Positions 40,918 through 51,732 of a stretch of DNA of 64,000 nucleotides are shown here, piece by piece. The translations under genes were made by a program, and so were the position numbers. Numbering within the stretch: the stretch's first letter is position 1; the number at the start of each line of letters is the position of its first letter. Origin of the DNA: Clostridia bacterium (GTDB lineage: Bacteria > Bacillota > Clostridia > TANB77 > CAG-508); assembly GCA_022797145.1 (NCBI GenBank), contig JAAWKA010000002.1:1-64000 (forward strand). The letters run 5' to 3'. Below the pieces are notes generated by a model. That model searched no databases. It worked only from the letters and a program-made list of their open reading frames with translations, and was not told where the DNA came from.

Positions 40918-41628
40918 TTATTTTATTTTTTCTAAATATTCAATATCTTCTTTTGTTAAATTAACTTCTTTTAAAAGTTCTGGTCGTTTTTCATAAGTAT
41001 TTTTTATTGCTTCTTCTCTCCTCCACTTTTTTATGTTTTCATGATGTCCAGATAAAAGCACTTGTGGTATTTTTCTATTTTTAAAAATTTCTGGTCTAGT
41101 ATAGTGTGGATATTCTAATAGCCCATTTGAAAAAGACTCTTCTTGTATAGCTTCTTTTTTCAATACTCCTTCTTTATATCTTGAAATTGCATCTACTAAT
41201 ACCATAGTAGGAATTTCTCCTCCTGTTACTATATAGTCACCTATTGAAATTTCCTCACACTTTATTTCGTCTAATACTCTCTGATCTATTCCTTCATAAT
41301 GACCACATAAAAAAATAATATGTTCTTCTTTGCTTAATTCCTCAACCATTTTTTGATTTAATACTTTGCCTTGTGGTGATACATATATAATTTTTGCATC
41401 CTTTTTAACTACTGACATAAATGCATCATATACAACATCTGGCTTTATTACCATTCCTGCGCCTCCACCATAAGGTGTATCATCAACTTTTTTGTGCTTA
41501 TTTTTAGAAAAGTCCCTAATATTTACTATATTTATATTTATTTTATTGCTTCTTATTGCTCTTCCAATGATGCTTTTATATAGTGGTTCAAACATCTCTG
41601 GAAAAAGAGTTAATATATCAAATTTCAT
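40918..41628 (-). CDS. trmD: tRNA (guanine-N1)-methyltransferase
   Basis: [24 protein letters not shown]...[13 protein letters not shown]...[17 protein letters not shown]. Confidence 0.98.
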   Translation of the reverse strand: MKFDILTLFPEMFEPLYKSIIGRAIRSNKININIVNIRDFSKNKHKKVDDTPYGGGAGMVIKPDVVYDAFMSVVKKDAKIIYVSPQGKVLNQKMVEELSKEEHIIFLCGHYEGIDQRVLDEIKCEEISIGDYIVTGGEIPTMVLVDAISRYKEGVLKKEAIQEESFSNGLLEYPHYTRPEIFKNRKIPQVLLSGHHENIKKWRREEAIKNTYEKRPELLKEVNLTKEDIEYLEKIK

Positions 41629-41639
41629 ATTTCCTCCTG

Positions 41640-42143
41640 TTATAATCCCTCTAACATATGCACAATCATTTTTTTATTATTAATATCTACATTTTTTATA
41701 ACTTCTGCAATAGCTGGTAATAAAGTTTGCTTTCCTATATCATTTTTAACAACATATACATCATTACTTCCTGTGGGAAATACATCTACTATTTTGCCTA
41801 ATAATTCTCCTTTATCTGTAATGACATTTATTCCTATTAAATCTATAATAAAATATGTATCTTCTGGTAATTTTACTGCATTTTTTCTGTCTATTTTTAC
41901 ATAACAGTTTTTGTATTTTTCTGCTATGTTTACATCATCAATTCCCTTTAATTTTAAAAGTACCAAATTTTTACTATACTTAACTTCTTCTATTATAAAT
42001 TCTTGTAAATTATTTTTTTCTTGTATATATATTGTTTTTAAATCTTCAAATCTTTTTATATCATCTGTATAAGGAACAATTTTAAGAAACCCTTTTATTC
42101 CATATGTATTAACAATTTGACCTAATTCTATTTCTTGCTCCAT
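41640..42143 (-). CDS. rimM: 16S rRNA processing protein RimM
   Basis: ELGQIVNTYGIKGFLKIVPYTDD; synteny. Confidence 0.95.
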   Translation of the reverse strand: MEQEIELGQIVNTYGIKGFLKIVPYTDDIKRFEDLKTIYIQEKNNLQEFIIEEVKYSKNLVLLKLKGIDDVNIAEKYKNCYVKIDRKNAVKLPEDTYFIIDLIGINVITDKGELLGKIVDVFPTGSNDVYVVKNDIGKQTLLPAIAEVIKNVDINNKKMIVHMLEGL

Positions 42144-42155
42144 TTATTACCTCTA

Positions 42156-42386
42156 TTATTCTACAAATTCAATATTAATTTTTTTATTTTCTTTTGCCGC
42201 AATGGCTTTTACAACAGTTCTAATTGATTTTGCAATTTTTCCCTGTTTTCCTATTACTTTTCCCATATCTTTTTGAGACACCTTTACAGAATAAGTAATA
42301 GTTTTTTCTTTTTCTTTTTGTGTAACTTCAACTGCCTCTACATCTTCTACTAAACTTTTAATCATAATTTCTAGAATCTCTTTCAT
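42156..42386 (-). CDS. khpA: KH-domain RNA-binding protein
   Basis: KDMGKVIGKQGKIAKSIRTVVKA; synteny. Confidence 0.92.
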   Translation of the reverse strand: MKEILEIMIKSLVEDVEAVEVTQKEKEKTITYSVKVSQKDMGKVIGKQGKIAKSIRTVVKAIAAKENKKINIEFVE

Positions 42387-42395
42387 ATTGGCCCC

Positions 42396-42638
42396 CTATT
42401 TAGCTTTTTCAATTAATGCTTTTACAGTATCTGTTGGTTTTGCACCATTTTTTATCCATTCAGCAACTTTTTCTTTATCTAAAACTATTGTAGATGGTTC
42501 TGTCATTGGGTTATATGTTCCTAATTGCTCTATTATTTTTCCATCTCTTGGGCTTCTTGAATCTGCCACAACAATATGATAGAATGGAGCTTTTTTTGCA
42601 CCTACTCTTTTTAATCTTATTTTTACCATTTTATTCAC
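42396..42638 (-). CDS. rpsP: Ribosomal protein S16
   Basis: [41 protein letters not shown]. Confidence 0.98.
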   Translation of the reverse strand: MNKMVKIRLKRVGAKKAPFYHIVVADSRSPRDGKIIEQLGTYNPMTEPSTIVLDKEKVAEWIKNGAKPTDTVKALIEKAK

Positions 42639-42669
42639 CTCCCCAAAATTTTTATTTTTAAAAATTTTA

Positions 42670-44019
42670 TTATATTTTAAAATTTTTTAGATCTTCTGGA
42701 TTAATTCCTTTTAGCATATTTTTCATACCTTTACCTGTTTTCATCTTTTTCATCATTTTTTGTGTCATTTCAAATGAATTTATGAACTTATTAACTTCTT
42801 GTACAGTAAGTCCAGAACCTTGTGCAATTCTTTTTCTTCTACTTCCATTTAATATTTTTGAATTTCTCTTTTCCTTTTTAGTCATAGAACAAATAATTGC
42901 TTCAATTTTTGTAAATTCTTTATCATCTACTTGTATATCTTTTAGTTTATTCATTCCTGGTATCATCTTTAAAATAGAAGAAAAAGATCCCATTTTTTTT
43001 ACTTGTCTTAATTGTGTTAAATAATCATCTAGATCAAATTCTTGTTTTCTTAGTTTTTCTTCCATTTTTAAAGCTTCTTCTTCACTAAAGGCTTCCTCTG
43101 CCTTTTCTATAATTGATAATACATCACCCATTCCTAATATTCTTGAAGTCATTCTATCTGGGTGAAATACTTCTATATCACTTAATTTTTCTCCTGTTGC
43201 TACAAATTTTATTGGTCTATTAGTAACTTTTTTTACTGATAATGCTGCTCCTCCTCTTGTATCTCCATCTAATTTTGTAAGTATAACTCCATCTATTCCA
43301 ATAGCTTCATTAAATGATGTTGCAACATTTACTGCATCCTGTCCAGTCATTGCATCTACTACTAAAAGTATTTCATGTGGCTTTATATTTTTCTTTAATC
43401 CCTTTAGTTCTTCCATTAATTCTTCATCTATATGAAGTCTACCTGCTGTGTCTAGTATAACTACATCATTTAATTTAGTTATTGCAATATTCATTGCCTG
43501 TTTTGCAATGTGTAACACATCTGTTGAATTTTCATTTGCAAATACTGGTATATTTAGCTGTTTTCCGACTACTTGTAACTGCTTTATTGCTGCTGGTCTA
43601 TATACATCACAAGCAACTAATAATGGGTTTTTGCCTTGTTTTCTTAAAAGATTTGCAAGTTTTCCTGAAGTTGTGGTTTTACCAGATCCTTGAAGTCCTA
43701 CTAACATAATTACAGTTGGAGGATTTGGTGTAAAATTAATTTTAGCTTCTGTTCCTCCTAATAATTCTGTTATTTCATCCTTTACAATTTTTATAACTTG
43801 TTGTCCTGGTGTTAATGATTTTAAAACATCTTGCCCTAATGCTTTTTCTTGTATAGTTTGTGTAAATTCTTTTACAATTTTATAATTAACATCTGCTTCT
43901 AACAAAGCAAGTTTTACTTCTCTTAGCATTTCCTTTAAGTCTGAGTCAGTTATTCTTGCTTTTGTTTTAAATTTTTTTGTTATTTCTTGCAATCTTGATG
44001 ATAAGCCTTCAAAAGCCAT
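42670..44019 (-). CDS. ffh: Signal recognition particle protein Ffh
   Basis: [22 protein letters not shown]-domain. Confidence 0.98.
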   Translation of the reverse strand: MAFEGLSSRLQEITKKFKTKARITDSDLKEMLREVKLALLEADVNYKIVKEFTQTIQEKALGQDVLKSLTPGQQVIKIVKDEITELLGGTEAKINFTPNPPTVIMLVGLQGSGKTTTSGKLANLLRKQGKNPLLVACDVYRPAAIKQLQVVGKQLNIPVFANENSTDVLHIAKQAMNIAITKLNDVVILDTAGRLHIDEELMEELKGLKKNIKPHEILLVVDAMTGQDAVNVATSFNEAIGIDGVILTKLDGDTRGGAALSVKKVTNRPIKFVATGEKLSDIEVFHPDRMTSRILGMGDVLSIIEKAEEAFSEEEALKMEEKLRKQEFDLDDYLTQLRQVKKMGSFSSILKMIPGMNKLKDIQVDDKEFTKIEAIICSMTKKEKRNSKILNGSRRKRIAQGSGLTVQEVNKFINSFEMTQKMMKKMKTGKGMKNMLKGINPEDLKNFKI

Positions 44020-44034
44020 ATCTTCCTCCTAATA

Positions 44035-44382
44035 TTAAACTAAATTGTTTAGTTTTTTTTCAATATTATTAAGTTTATTTTTTAATTGATAATTAAAATT
44101 CTTAGTTTGAATATCTTTTAATTGTAATATAATTTCATTTATTTTTTCTTCTTGCTTCTTCATATTTTCCATAATATGTAGTTTTTCTTCATATTCAAAA
44201 AGTTTATTTTCACCTTTTACTATGTTGTCTCTTGCTGCTTGTCTTGTAATTCCATAATTTTCTGCAATTTCTGATAGTGAAAAATCGTTATTATAATAGT
44301 CATTCACAAAGTTATATTGTTTTTTTGTTAAAAGTTCACCATATATCTGACATAGAATACTAACTATAACATTCTTTTCCAT
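44035..44382 (-). CDS. ylxM: SRP-associated HTH protein YlxM
   Basis: LTKKQYNFVNDYYNNDFSLSEIAENYGITRQAARDNI; adjacent to ffh. Confidence 0.92.
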   Translation of the reverse strand: MEKNVIVSILCQIYGELLTKKQYNFVNDYYNNDFSLSEIAENYGITRQAARDNIVKGENKLFEYEEKLHIMENMKKQEEKINEIILQLKDIQTKNFNYQLKNKLNNIEKKLNNLV

Positions 44383-44539
44383 TTTATTACCTTTCTAATG
44401 TAATGCTAATATACTTTACACTATTTTTTTTTATTTGTCAATACCTTAATGCTATATTTTCATTTCTATGATTATCCCCCTGTATGAGTAAAGAAGATCA
44501 CTCTAATGTTATATAAAAAAGATGAATAAAATTCATCTT

Positions 44540-47218
44540 TTATTTTAATTCTTCAATTCTTTGTATTGTTATTTCCAACAATTCTTTGTATTTTTCTAAT
44601 TTTTGCTGTTCATCTTTTATTTTTTGTTTTGGTGCTTTTGATATAAAACCTTCATTTTTTAAAATATTGGTTGCTCTTTTTACCTCTTGTTCTAATTTTA
44701 CTTTTTCATTTTCTAATCTTTGTATTTCTAACTTAATATCTATTAACTCTTCAAATGGTATAAAAACTTCAATTCCTTTGACTAAAATTGACCTAGCGTT
44801 TTGTGGAATATCTTCTTTATTTGATTTTATTATTATTTCATTTGCAAATCCTAATTTCTTTATAAATGTCTCAGAATCTTCTATATTTTTTATGTATTCA
44901 TTTGTTACAAATATTAGTTTAGATTTCTTAGATGGATGTACATTCATATTATTTCTTAAATTACGTATTCCTACTATAATTTCTTTAATTTTTTCAATAA
45001 AATCTTTTTCTTCATTATATTCCATCATTTTTCCTAATTGTGGCCATTTTGATATCATCAATTCTTTAATATCGTAATTTACAAGTTTCGAATAAATTTC
45101 AGATGTAATAAAAGGCATAAATGGATGTAAAAGTTTTAACGCACTTCCAAAAACATAATTTAACACAAAACATACTTGTACCTTTTCTTCTTTATTTTCA
45201 CTATATAATCTTGGTTTTGCCATTTCAATATACCAATCACAAAATTCATTCCATATAAATCCATATATATTATCTAATGCTATTCCTAAGTCATACTCTT
45301 CTATATTTATAGTTACCGTTTCTATTGTCTTATCTAATCTATTTAATATCCATATATCTTCTATTTTTAAAAGCTCTTTTTTATATTTTCCTGTTATTTC
45401 ATCTTTTACTAGCTTAGAAAATTTTAATATTTCTTTATCTTCAACTAAATTCATTGTTATAAATTTAGCAGCATTCCATATTTTATTAGCAAAATTTGAG
45501 GCTTGCTCTAGTTTTTCTGGTATATATCTTATGTCATTTCCCATAGTAGTTCCAGAAAGAATTGAAAATCTTAGTGCATCTGTTCCATATTTTTCTATTA
45601 CTTCTATAGGATCAATTCCATTTCCTAAAGATTTAGACATTTTTCTTCCCTGACTATCTCTTATAATTCCATGTATTAATATATCACTAAATGGCTTTTT
45701 TCCTGTTGAATATATGCTAGAAAAAATCATTCTTGCAACCCAAAAGAATATAATATCATATCCTGTTACTAATACATTTGTTGGAAAGAACATATTGTAA
45801 TCTTTTGTTTCCTCTGGCCAGCCTAATGTAGAAAAAGGCCAAAGTGCTGAGCTAAACCAAGTATCTAATGTATCTTCATCTTGGTACAAATTATTTGAAT
45901 TACATTTGTTACATACTTTAGGTTCTTCTTTTGTTACATTAATATGTCCACAGTCTTTACAATAATAAGCTGGTATTCTATGTCCCCACCATAATTGTCT
46001 AGAAATACACCAATCTTGTATATTTTCCATCCAATTAAAATAAGTCTTTTCATATCTTTTTGGTACGAATTTAATATCTCCATTTTTAACAGCTTCTATT
46101 GCAGGTTTAGCAAGTTCTTTCATTTTTACAAACCATTGTGTAGAAATTTTAGGCTCTATTGTATTTTTACATCTTTCACATTTTCCCACATTATGTGTAT
46201 ACTCTTCTTCTTTTACTAATGCACCTATTTGTCTTAGTTCTTCTACTATTTTCTTTCGTGCTTGTAATAACTCCATTCCTTCATATTCTGAGTGTAACTT
46301 TCCCATTTTAAAATTTTCATCAAATACTTCTACTATTTCTAAATTATGTTTTAATCCTGCTTGGTAATCGTTCATGTCATGCGCTGGTGTAATTTTGACT
46401 GCTCCTGTCCCAAATTCTTTTTCTACAAATTTATCTTGAATAATTGGTATTTCTTTATTCATAATTGGTAATATAACTGTTTTTCCAATTAGTTTTTTGT
46501 ATCTTTTATCTTCTGGATGAACTGCTACTGCTGTATCTCCCAACATTGTTTCAGGTCTTGTTGTTGCAACTATAATATATTCTTCTTCATCTTTTACTTT
46601 GTAGCGAATATGCCATAAATGTGTATTTTCTTGCACATGTTCAACTTCTATATCAGATACAGAGGTATTGCAGTTAGTACACCAATTTACCATTCTTTTC
46701 CCTTTATAAATTAAGCCTTTTTCATATAAACTTATAAATTGTTCTAATACTGCATTTGAAAGTCCTTCATCTAATGTAAATCTTTTTCTTTCCCAATCAC
46801 AAGAACAGCCTAATTTTTTTTGTTGTTCTTCTATTGTTCCTCCGTATATTTTAGTCCATTCCCATGCTTCTTTTAAAAAACCTTCTCTTCCTAAATCCTT
46901 TTTTTGTTTTCCTGCTTTTTTTAGTTTTTCTACTACCTTCATCTCTGTAGATATAGATGCATGATCGCTTCCTGGAAGCCATAGTGTGTTAAATCCTTGC
47001 ATTCTTTTATAACGTACCAATACATCTTGTATTGTATCATCTAGTGCATGTCCCATATGAAGTTTTCCTGTTACATTTGGTGGTGGCATCATAATGCAAA
47101 AACTTTGTTTTTCTTCCTCCATATTAGGTTTAAAATATCCTTTCTCTTCCCATTCCTTATATAGTTTTTCTTCAAAATCTTTCGGATTATATTTATCTGC
47201 TAATTTATTTTCACACAT
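44540..47218 (-). CDS. valS: Valyl-tRNA synthetase
   Basis: PPPNVTGKLHMGHALD, GRKMSKSLGNGIDP. Confidence 0.98.
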   Translation of the reverse strand: MCENKLADKYNPKDFEEKLYKEWEEKGYFKPNMEEEKQSFCIMMPPPNVTGKLHMGHALDDTIQDVLVRYKRMQGFNTLWLPGSDHASISTEMKVVEKLKKAGKQKKDLGREGFLKEAWEWTKIYGGTIEEQQKKLGCSCDWERKRFTLDEGLSNAVLEQFISLYEKGLIYKGKRMVNWCTNCNTSVSDIEVEHVQENTHLWHIRYKVKDEEEYIIVATTRPETMLGDTAVAVHPEDKRYKKLIGKTVILPIMNKEIPIIQDKFVEKEFGTGAVKITPAHDMNDYQAGLKHNLEIVEVFDENFKMGKLHSEYEGMELLQARKKIVEELRQIGALVKEEEYTHNVGKCERCKNTIEPKISTQWFVKMKELAKPAIEAVKNGDIKFVPKRYEKTYFNWMENIQDWCISRQLWWGHRIPAYYCKDCGHINVTKEEPKVCNKCNSNNLYQDEDTLDTWFSSALWPFSTLGWPEETKDYNMFFPTNVLVTGYDIIFFWVARMIFSSIYSTGKKPFSDILIHGIIRDSQGRKMSKSLGNGIDPIEVIEKYGTDALRFSILSGTTMGNDIRYIPEKLEQASNFANKIWNAAKFITMNLVEDKEILKFSKLVKDEITGKYKKELLKIEDIWILNRLDKTIETVTINIEEYDLGIALDNIYGFIWNEFCDWYIEMAKPRLYSENKEEKVQVCFVLNYVFGSALKLLHPFMPFITSEIYSKLVNYDIKELMISKWPQLGKMMEYNEEKDFIEKIKEIIVGIRNLRNNMNVHPSKKSKLIFVTNEYIKNIEDSETFIKKLGFANEIIIKSNKEDIPQNARSILVKGIEVFIPFEELIDIKLEIQRLENEKVKLEQEVKRATNILKNEGFISKAPKQKIKDEQQKLEKYKELLEITIQRIEELK

Positions 47219-47293
47219 ACTTTTTTCTCCTTTTTTAAATTAGGACATAAGATCATTGATAACTTTATAATATCTTATCAATAACTTATATCC

Positions 47294-47482
47294 TTACTGA
47301 CCTCCTATTAATAATGCTCCTATAATTATTAATACAAACCCTAATATTTTTAGTCCACTTGTTGCTTCATTTTGATCTCCAAAACCAAATAATTTTTTTG
47401 TTATTCTTCGTGCATCATATGTCATAATGGTTCCTATTAATGCCATTATTGTTCCTATTCCTAATAATATATAATTCAACAT
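47294..47482 (-). CDS. Small membrane protein
   Basis: 62 aa with two TM stretches. Confidence 0.6.
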   Translation of the reverse strand: MLNYILLGIGTIMALIGTIMTYDARRITKKLFGFGDQNEATSGLKILGFVLIIIGALLIGGQ

Positions 47483-47552
47483 AAATTAAACATCCTTTTT
47501 CATTATTATATCTAATATAATAATTTTTTTTTATAAATTTGTCAAGGAATCA

Positions 47553-47861
47553 TTACTGATTCCCTGATAGTTCCTTTTTGAGGTATTTAATTACTTCTAT
47601 TAGATGTCTTTTTTCATACTCTTCTTGACTCTCTCCTTCTTTTTCTTCTGGTCTAATGCTTTTAGCTTTACTCATGTTTTTTGTTTTAACATAGTGTCTG
47701 GAACTCCATACACACATTATTTCTTCTAACTCCTCTTGAGAAAAATTTAAAACTTCTCTTTTAACTTCTTCTTCCCGCATATTAAGTAACTCCATAAAAA
47801 GCGGACTTCCTTTTCTTTTTAAAGTAATCCCATAATACCTAAATAGTTCCAGCATATTCAT
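47553..47861 (-). CDS. Hypothetical protein (contains the only apparently sense-read in-frame CGG, codon 29)
   Basis: Coherent 102-aa ORF, ...ELLNMREEEVKREVLNFSQEELEEIM.... Confidence 0.6.
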   Translation of the reverse strand: MNMLELFRYYGITLKRKGSPLFMELLNMREEEVKREVLNFSQEELEEIMCVWSSRHYVKTKNMSKAKSIRPEEKEGESQEEYEKRHLIEVIKYLKKELSGNQ

Positions 47862-47964
47862 ATTTGTCCCTCCATTTCAGTAGATATTAAATATATTCTA
47901 CACTTCTACATCATGTTACATATAAATATTATACCATATTTTTCTTCTTTTTCAATATTTTTTG

Positions 47965-50017
47965 CTATATTTCCAATCTATTACCAAATTTTTCCTTCAC
48001 CATTTTTCGACACCTTTCGTTTTGTAAATTCTTTAAACTTGGATCTTCTTGTATTATTCTTATAGCTAAACTCTGCACCATTTTTAATATTGGCATATCT
48101 TCAAATAAATTTGCTATTTTAAATTCTGGTAATCCATGTTGTTTAGTTCCAAAAAATTCTCCTGTTCCTCTTAATTCTAAATCCTTTTCTGATATTATAA
48201 ATCCATCATTTGTGTCTTGCATTACTTTCATACGTTGTCTTATGACTTCTGAATTTCCTTGATATTTCAGTATACAATAAGATTTATATTCCCCTCTTCC
48301 AACTCTTCCTCTTAATTGATGTAACTGTGCAAGTCCAAAACGTTCTGAATTTTCTATCACCATAATACTAGAATTTGGAACATTAACTCCTACTTCTATT
48401 ACTGTTGTTGATATTAGTATATCTATATCACCTCTTTTAAATTGTTCCATTATATTATCTTTTTCTTTTGCTTTCATTTTTCCATGCAAATATTCCACTT
48501 TATACTCTTTAAATACTTCATTTTTATATTTTTCGGCAACTTCTAATACTGATTTTGCATTAATTTCTTCATTTTCTTCTACTAGTGGGCATACAATATA
48601 TGCCTGTCTTCCTTCTTCTATTTGTTTTTTTATGAACATGTTCACTCTTTGTTCCAGTCCCTTTGTTACTGCAAAAGTATCTATTTTTTTTCTATTAGGT
48701 GGCAATTCATCTATTATTGAGATATCTAAGTCACCATATAATATTAGTGCTAGAGTTCTTGGTATTGGTGTTGCTGTCATTACCAAGACATCTGGATTAT
48801 TTCCTTTTTGCGATATTATTTTTCTTTGTCTTACTCCAAAACGATGTTGTTCATCTGTAATTACTAATCCTAAATTTTTAAATTCTACATTTTCTTCTAG
48901 TATCGCATGTGTACCTATTAAGATATCTATTTCACCTTGTTTTAATCTTTCTAAAATCTCCTCTTTCTTCTTTTTGCTAATTGCACTTGTTAATAATTCA
49001 CATTTTATTCCAAAAGGATTTAATATTGTTTCAAATCCCTCTAAGTGCTGTGCTGCAAGTATTGCAGTTGGTGCCATAATTGTCATTTGATATCCACATT
49101 TTACAGCTTTATATGCTGCTATTATTGCTACTATTGTCTTTCCTGACCCAACATCTCCTTGTAATAGCCTATTCATTGGCTTACTTCTCTCCATGTCTTC
49201 GTCTATTTCTTCTAATACCCTTAGTTGTGCTTTGGTTAATTTAAATGGTAATGTATTTATAATATCAGACATTTTTATGTCTTTTTTATATTGTATTCCC
49301 TTTTGTTCTACTTTATATTGATTTTTTAGACTTAATAATGCAAGTTGCATACTAAGTAGTTCTTCAAATACAAGCCTTTTTCTTGCTATTTTAAATTCTT
49401 CAAAATCTTTCGGAAAATGTATTTGTCTTATTGCTGAATTTATATCTAACAATTTATATTCTTTCAATATATATTCTGGTATTGTCTCTTCTAATTTACC
49501 GTTGTATTTGTTCTAAAGCATTTTCTATAATTTGTCTTATTGTATTTTGTGACAATTGATATGTCAATGGATAAATTGGTATTATTTTTCCTGTATTTTT
49601 TTTACTTCCTTTTATATCAAATACTGGACTTTCTATTTGAATTATTGTATCTTTTTTTGATATTTTTCCAAAGAATGTATATTTCTGTCCTATTTTAAAT
49701 TTATCTTTTAAATATGCTTGATTATACCAGACTACAACTGCTGAGCTAGAAGTATCCTGTATTAGCAATTTATATATTGTCATATTTTTTCTTCTTGTTG
49801 GTATTATTTGTATTTTACTTAACACTACTGCTTCTATTAATGCTTCTTGTCCTATTTGTGCTTCTTTTATTAAGATTGATTTACTTCTATCTTCATGTTC
49901 TCTTGGATAATATGTAATTAGATCTTCTAAAGTATATATACCTAATTTATTTAATAATATTACTCTATTAGGTCCTACACCTTTTATATATTTTACATCT
50001 TGTTTTAAATCTACCAT
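47965..50017 (-). CDS. recG: ATP-dependent DNA helicase RecG; full length only with +1 shift at CGG (49501-49499)
   Basis: N-terminal ORF 49496..50017 ends ...IIENALEQIQ|R*; CAA CGG TAA read as CAA (C)GGT AAA gives Q|GKLEETIPEYILKEYKLLDINSAIRQIHFPK..., 683 aa total, normal RecG length. Confidence 0.95.
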
Positions 50018-50209
50018 ACTATTACTTTTATGCTAGTTTTAACACCTAACATTTATCCTTTCTTTATTTACTATTTATTATTTGAGTTTTATATTTTGAA
50101 TTGTAACAATAATGTATAAAAAAATCAATAAAAGTATTGTATTTTTTTATATACTATGTTAAACTTGTTAATAGACAATTTTATTAACTTTATAGGAGGT
50201 GCAATAAAA

Positions 50210-50407
50210 ATGGCAAAATGTATGATATGTGAAAAAACTTTAGCTCATGGAAATAAAATTAGTATAGCCCGTTCTCATGTTAGTAGAAGATCATCAAGAA
50301 CTTGGAAACCAAATTTAAGAAATGTAAAAGCTATGATAGATGGTCAACCAAAAAGAATTAAAGTATGTGCTAAATGTTTACGTGCTGGAAAAGTTCAAAG
50401 AGCCTAA
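50210..50407 (+). CDS. rpmB: Ribosomal protein L28
   Basis: MAKCMICEKTLAHGNKISIARSHVSRRSSRTWKPNLRNVKA; RBS aggaggt; start shorter than ORF track. Confidence 0.97.
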   Translation: MAKCMICEKTLAHGNKISIARSHVSRRSSRTWKPNLRNVKAMIDGQPKRIKVCAKCLRAGKVQRA

Positions 50408-50598
50408 ATCTTAATAAAAACTAACTTGGTATAAAATTTAAAAAATAAAAAGTAGGTTAACCTCCTACTTTTTTTGTTAAAGTTATGGTATATATGTATT
50501 AATCTTTTATACCAAATATTAATTTCACTAACCCTCGTAAACATTTAGGTACTTTTTTAACTACTATTTGCATTCTGCAACACTCTCCTTTTATCCTT

Positions 50599-50748
50599 TT
50601 AGCATGAAAGCCAGATTAGTCCTAGTATTAATACTGCTGCTCCTATTAAGAATAACCAACCTGTTATTGGAAGTAATAAAACTAAAAGTATCCCAAGTCC
50701 CATTCCAATTAAGCATACTCCACAAGTTTTTTTTAGCAATCCTAACAT
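50599..50748 (-). CDS. Small hydrophobic membrane protein (49 aa)
   Basis: MLGLLKKTCGVCLIGMGLGILLVLLLPITGWLFLIGAAVLILGLIWLSC with RBS. Confidence 0.6.
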   Translation of the reverse strand: MLGLLKKTCGVCLIGMGLGILLVLLLPITGWLFLIGAAVLILGLIWLSC

Positions 50749-50808
50749 AATATATTACCTCCAATTCTTTTTATATATTATATTAATTTTTTTAGAAAAG
50801 GTGATTAT

Positions 50809-51441
50809 ATGAATTTAAAGAAACATGAAATAATAGATTTAGTTGAAACTTTAAAAAACACATATCCTGAAGCAACTTGTAGTTTAGACTTTTCGACTCC
50901 TTTTGAGCTAGTTGTTGCAGTTATGTTATCTGCACAATGCACGGATGAAAGAGTTAATAAAACTACTCCTAATATATTTTGTAAATATTCTACTCCTAAA
51001 GATTTTGCAGAAATTGACTTGTCTTTATTAGAAGATTTAATACATCCCTGTGGATTTTATAAAAATAAAGCTAAAAACATAAAAGCTTGTGCCCAAAAAA
51101 TTGTTACTGATTTTAATGGAATTGTTCCTCAGACTATGGAAGAGTTAATTAGTTTGCCTGGAGTTGGTAGAAAAAGTGCTAATGTTATTTTGTTAGAAGT
51201 TTTTGGAATAGCAGATGGTATTGCAGTAGATACCCATGCAAAGAGAATTTCTAATAGATTAGGTCTTTCCTCTAAAAAAGATCCTCAAAAAATTGAAAAG
51301 GATTTGTTAAAAATTTTTCCAAAAGAATATTTAAAAGATATTAATCATTTATTTGTATGGCATGGCAGAAATAATTGTAATGCTAGAAAACCACTGTGTG
51401 ATAGTTGCAGTATTAATAAATATTGTAAAACCTATAAATAA
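50809..51441 (+). CDS. nth: Endonuclease III
   Basis: HhH LPGVGRKSANVIL, catalytic K/D, C-x6-CxxC-x5-C Fe-S cluster (CNARKPLCDSCSINKYC). Confidence 0.97.
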   Translation: MNLKKHEIIDLVETLKNTYPEATCSLDFSTPFELVVAVMLSAQCTDERVNKTTPNIFCKYSTPKDFAEIDLSLLEDLIHPCGFYKNKAKNIKACAQKIVTDFNGIVPQTMEELISLPGVGRKSANVILLEVFGIADGIAVDTHAKRISNRLGLSSKKDPQKIEKDLLKIFPKEYLKDINHLFVWHGRNNCNARKPLCDSCSINKYCKTYK

Positions 51442-51504
51442 TGTAATTTAAAAATGCATAAAATTTATTTTTTGTACAAATACTAATATTTAGAGGTGGT
51501 TATT

Positions 51505-51630
51505 TTGACAAACATAAATTGTTCTTCTAACTGTGTATACCAAAAAGATGGTAAATGTTGTTTTGAAAATGTTTCCTCTAAAATAATTACACCATCTAAT
51601 AATTGTGCTTATTTTCTTAAAAAGCAATAA
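51505..51630 (+). CDS. Cys-rich small protein (TTG start)
   Basis: MTNINCSSNCVYQKDGKCCFENVSSKIITPSNNCAYFLKKQ; RBS gaggtgg. Confidence 0.6.
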   Translation: MTNINCSSNCVYQKDGKCCFENVSSKIITPSNNCAYFLKKQ

Positions 51631-51732
51631 CTTCCTTATGACCAATAGGTATTTGCCTATTGGTCATTGACAAATATATTGTAAAGTTATATTATTTATT
51701 TATATAAATATTTTTATTTAGGAGGATTTTTT

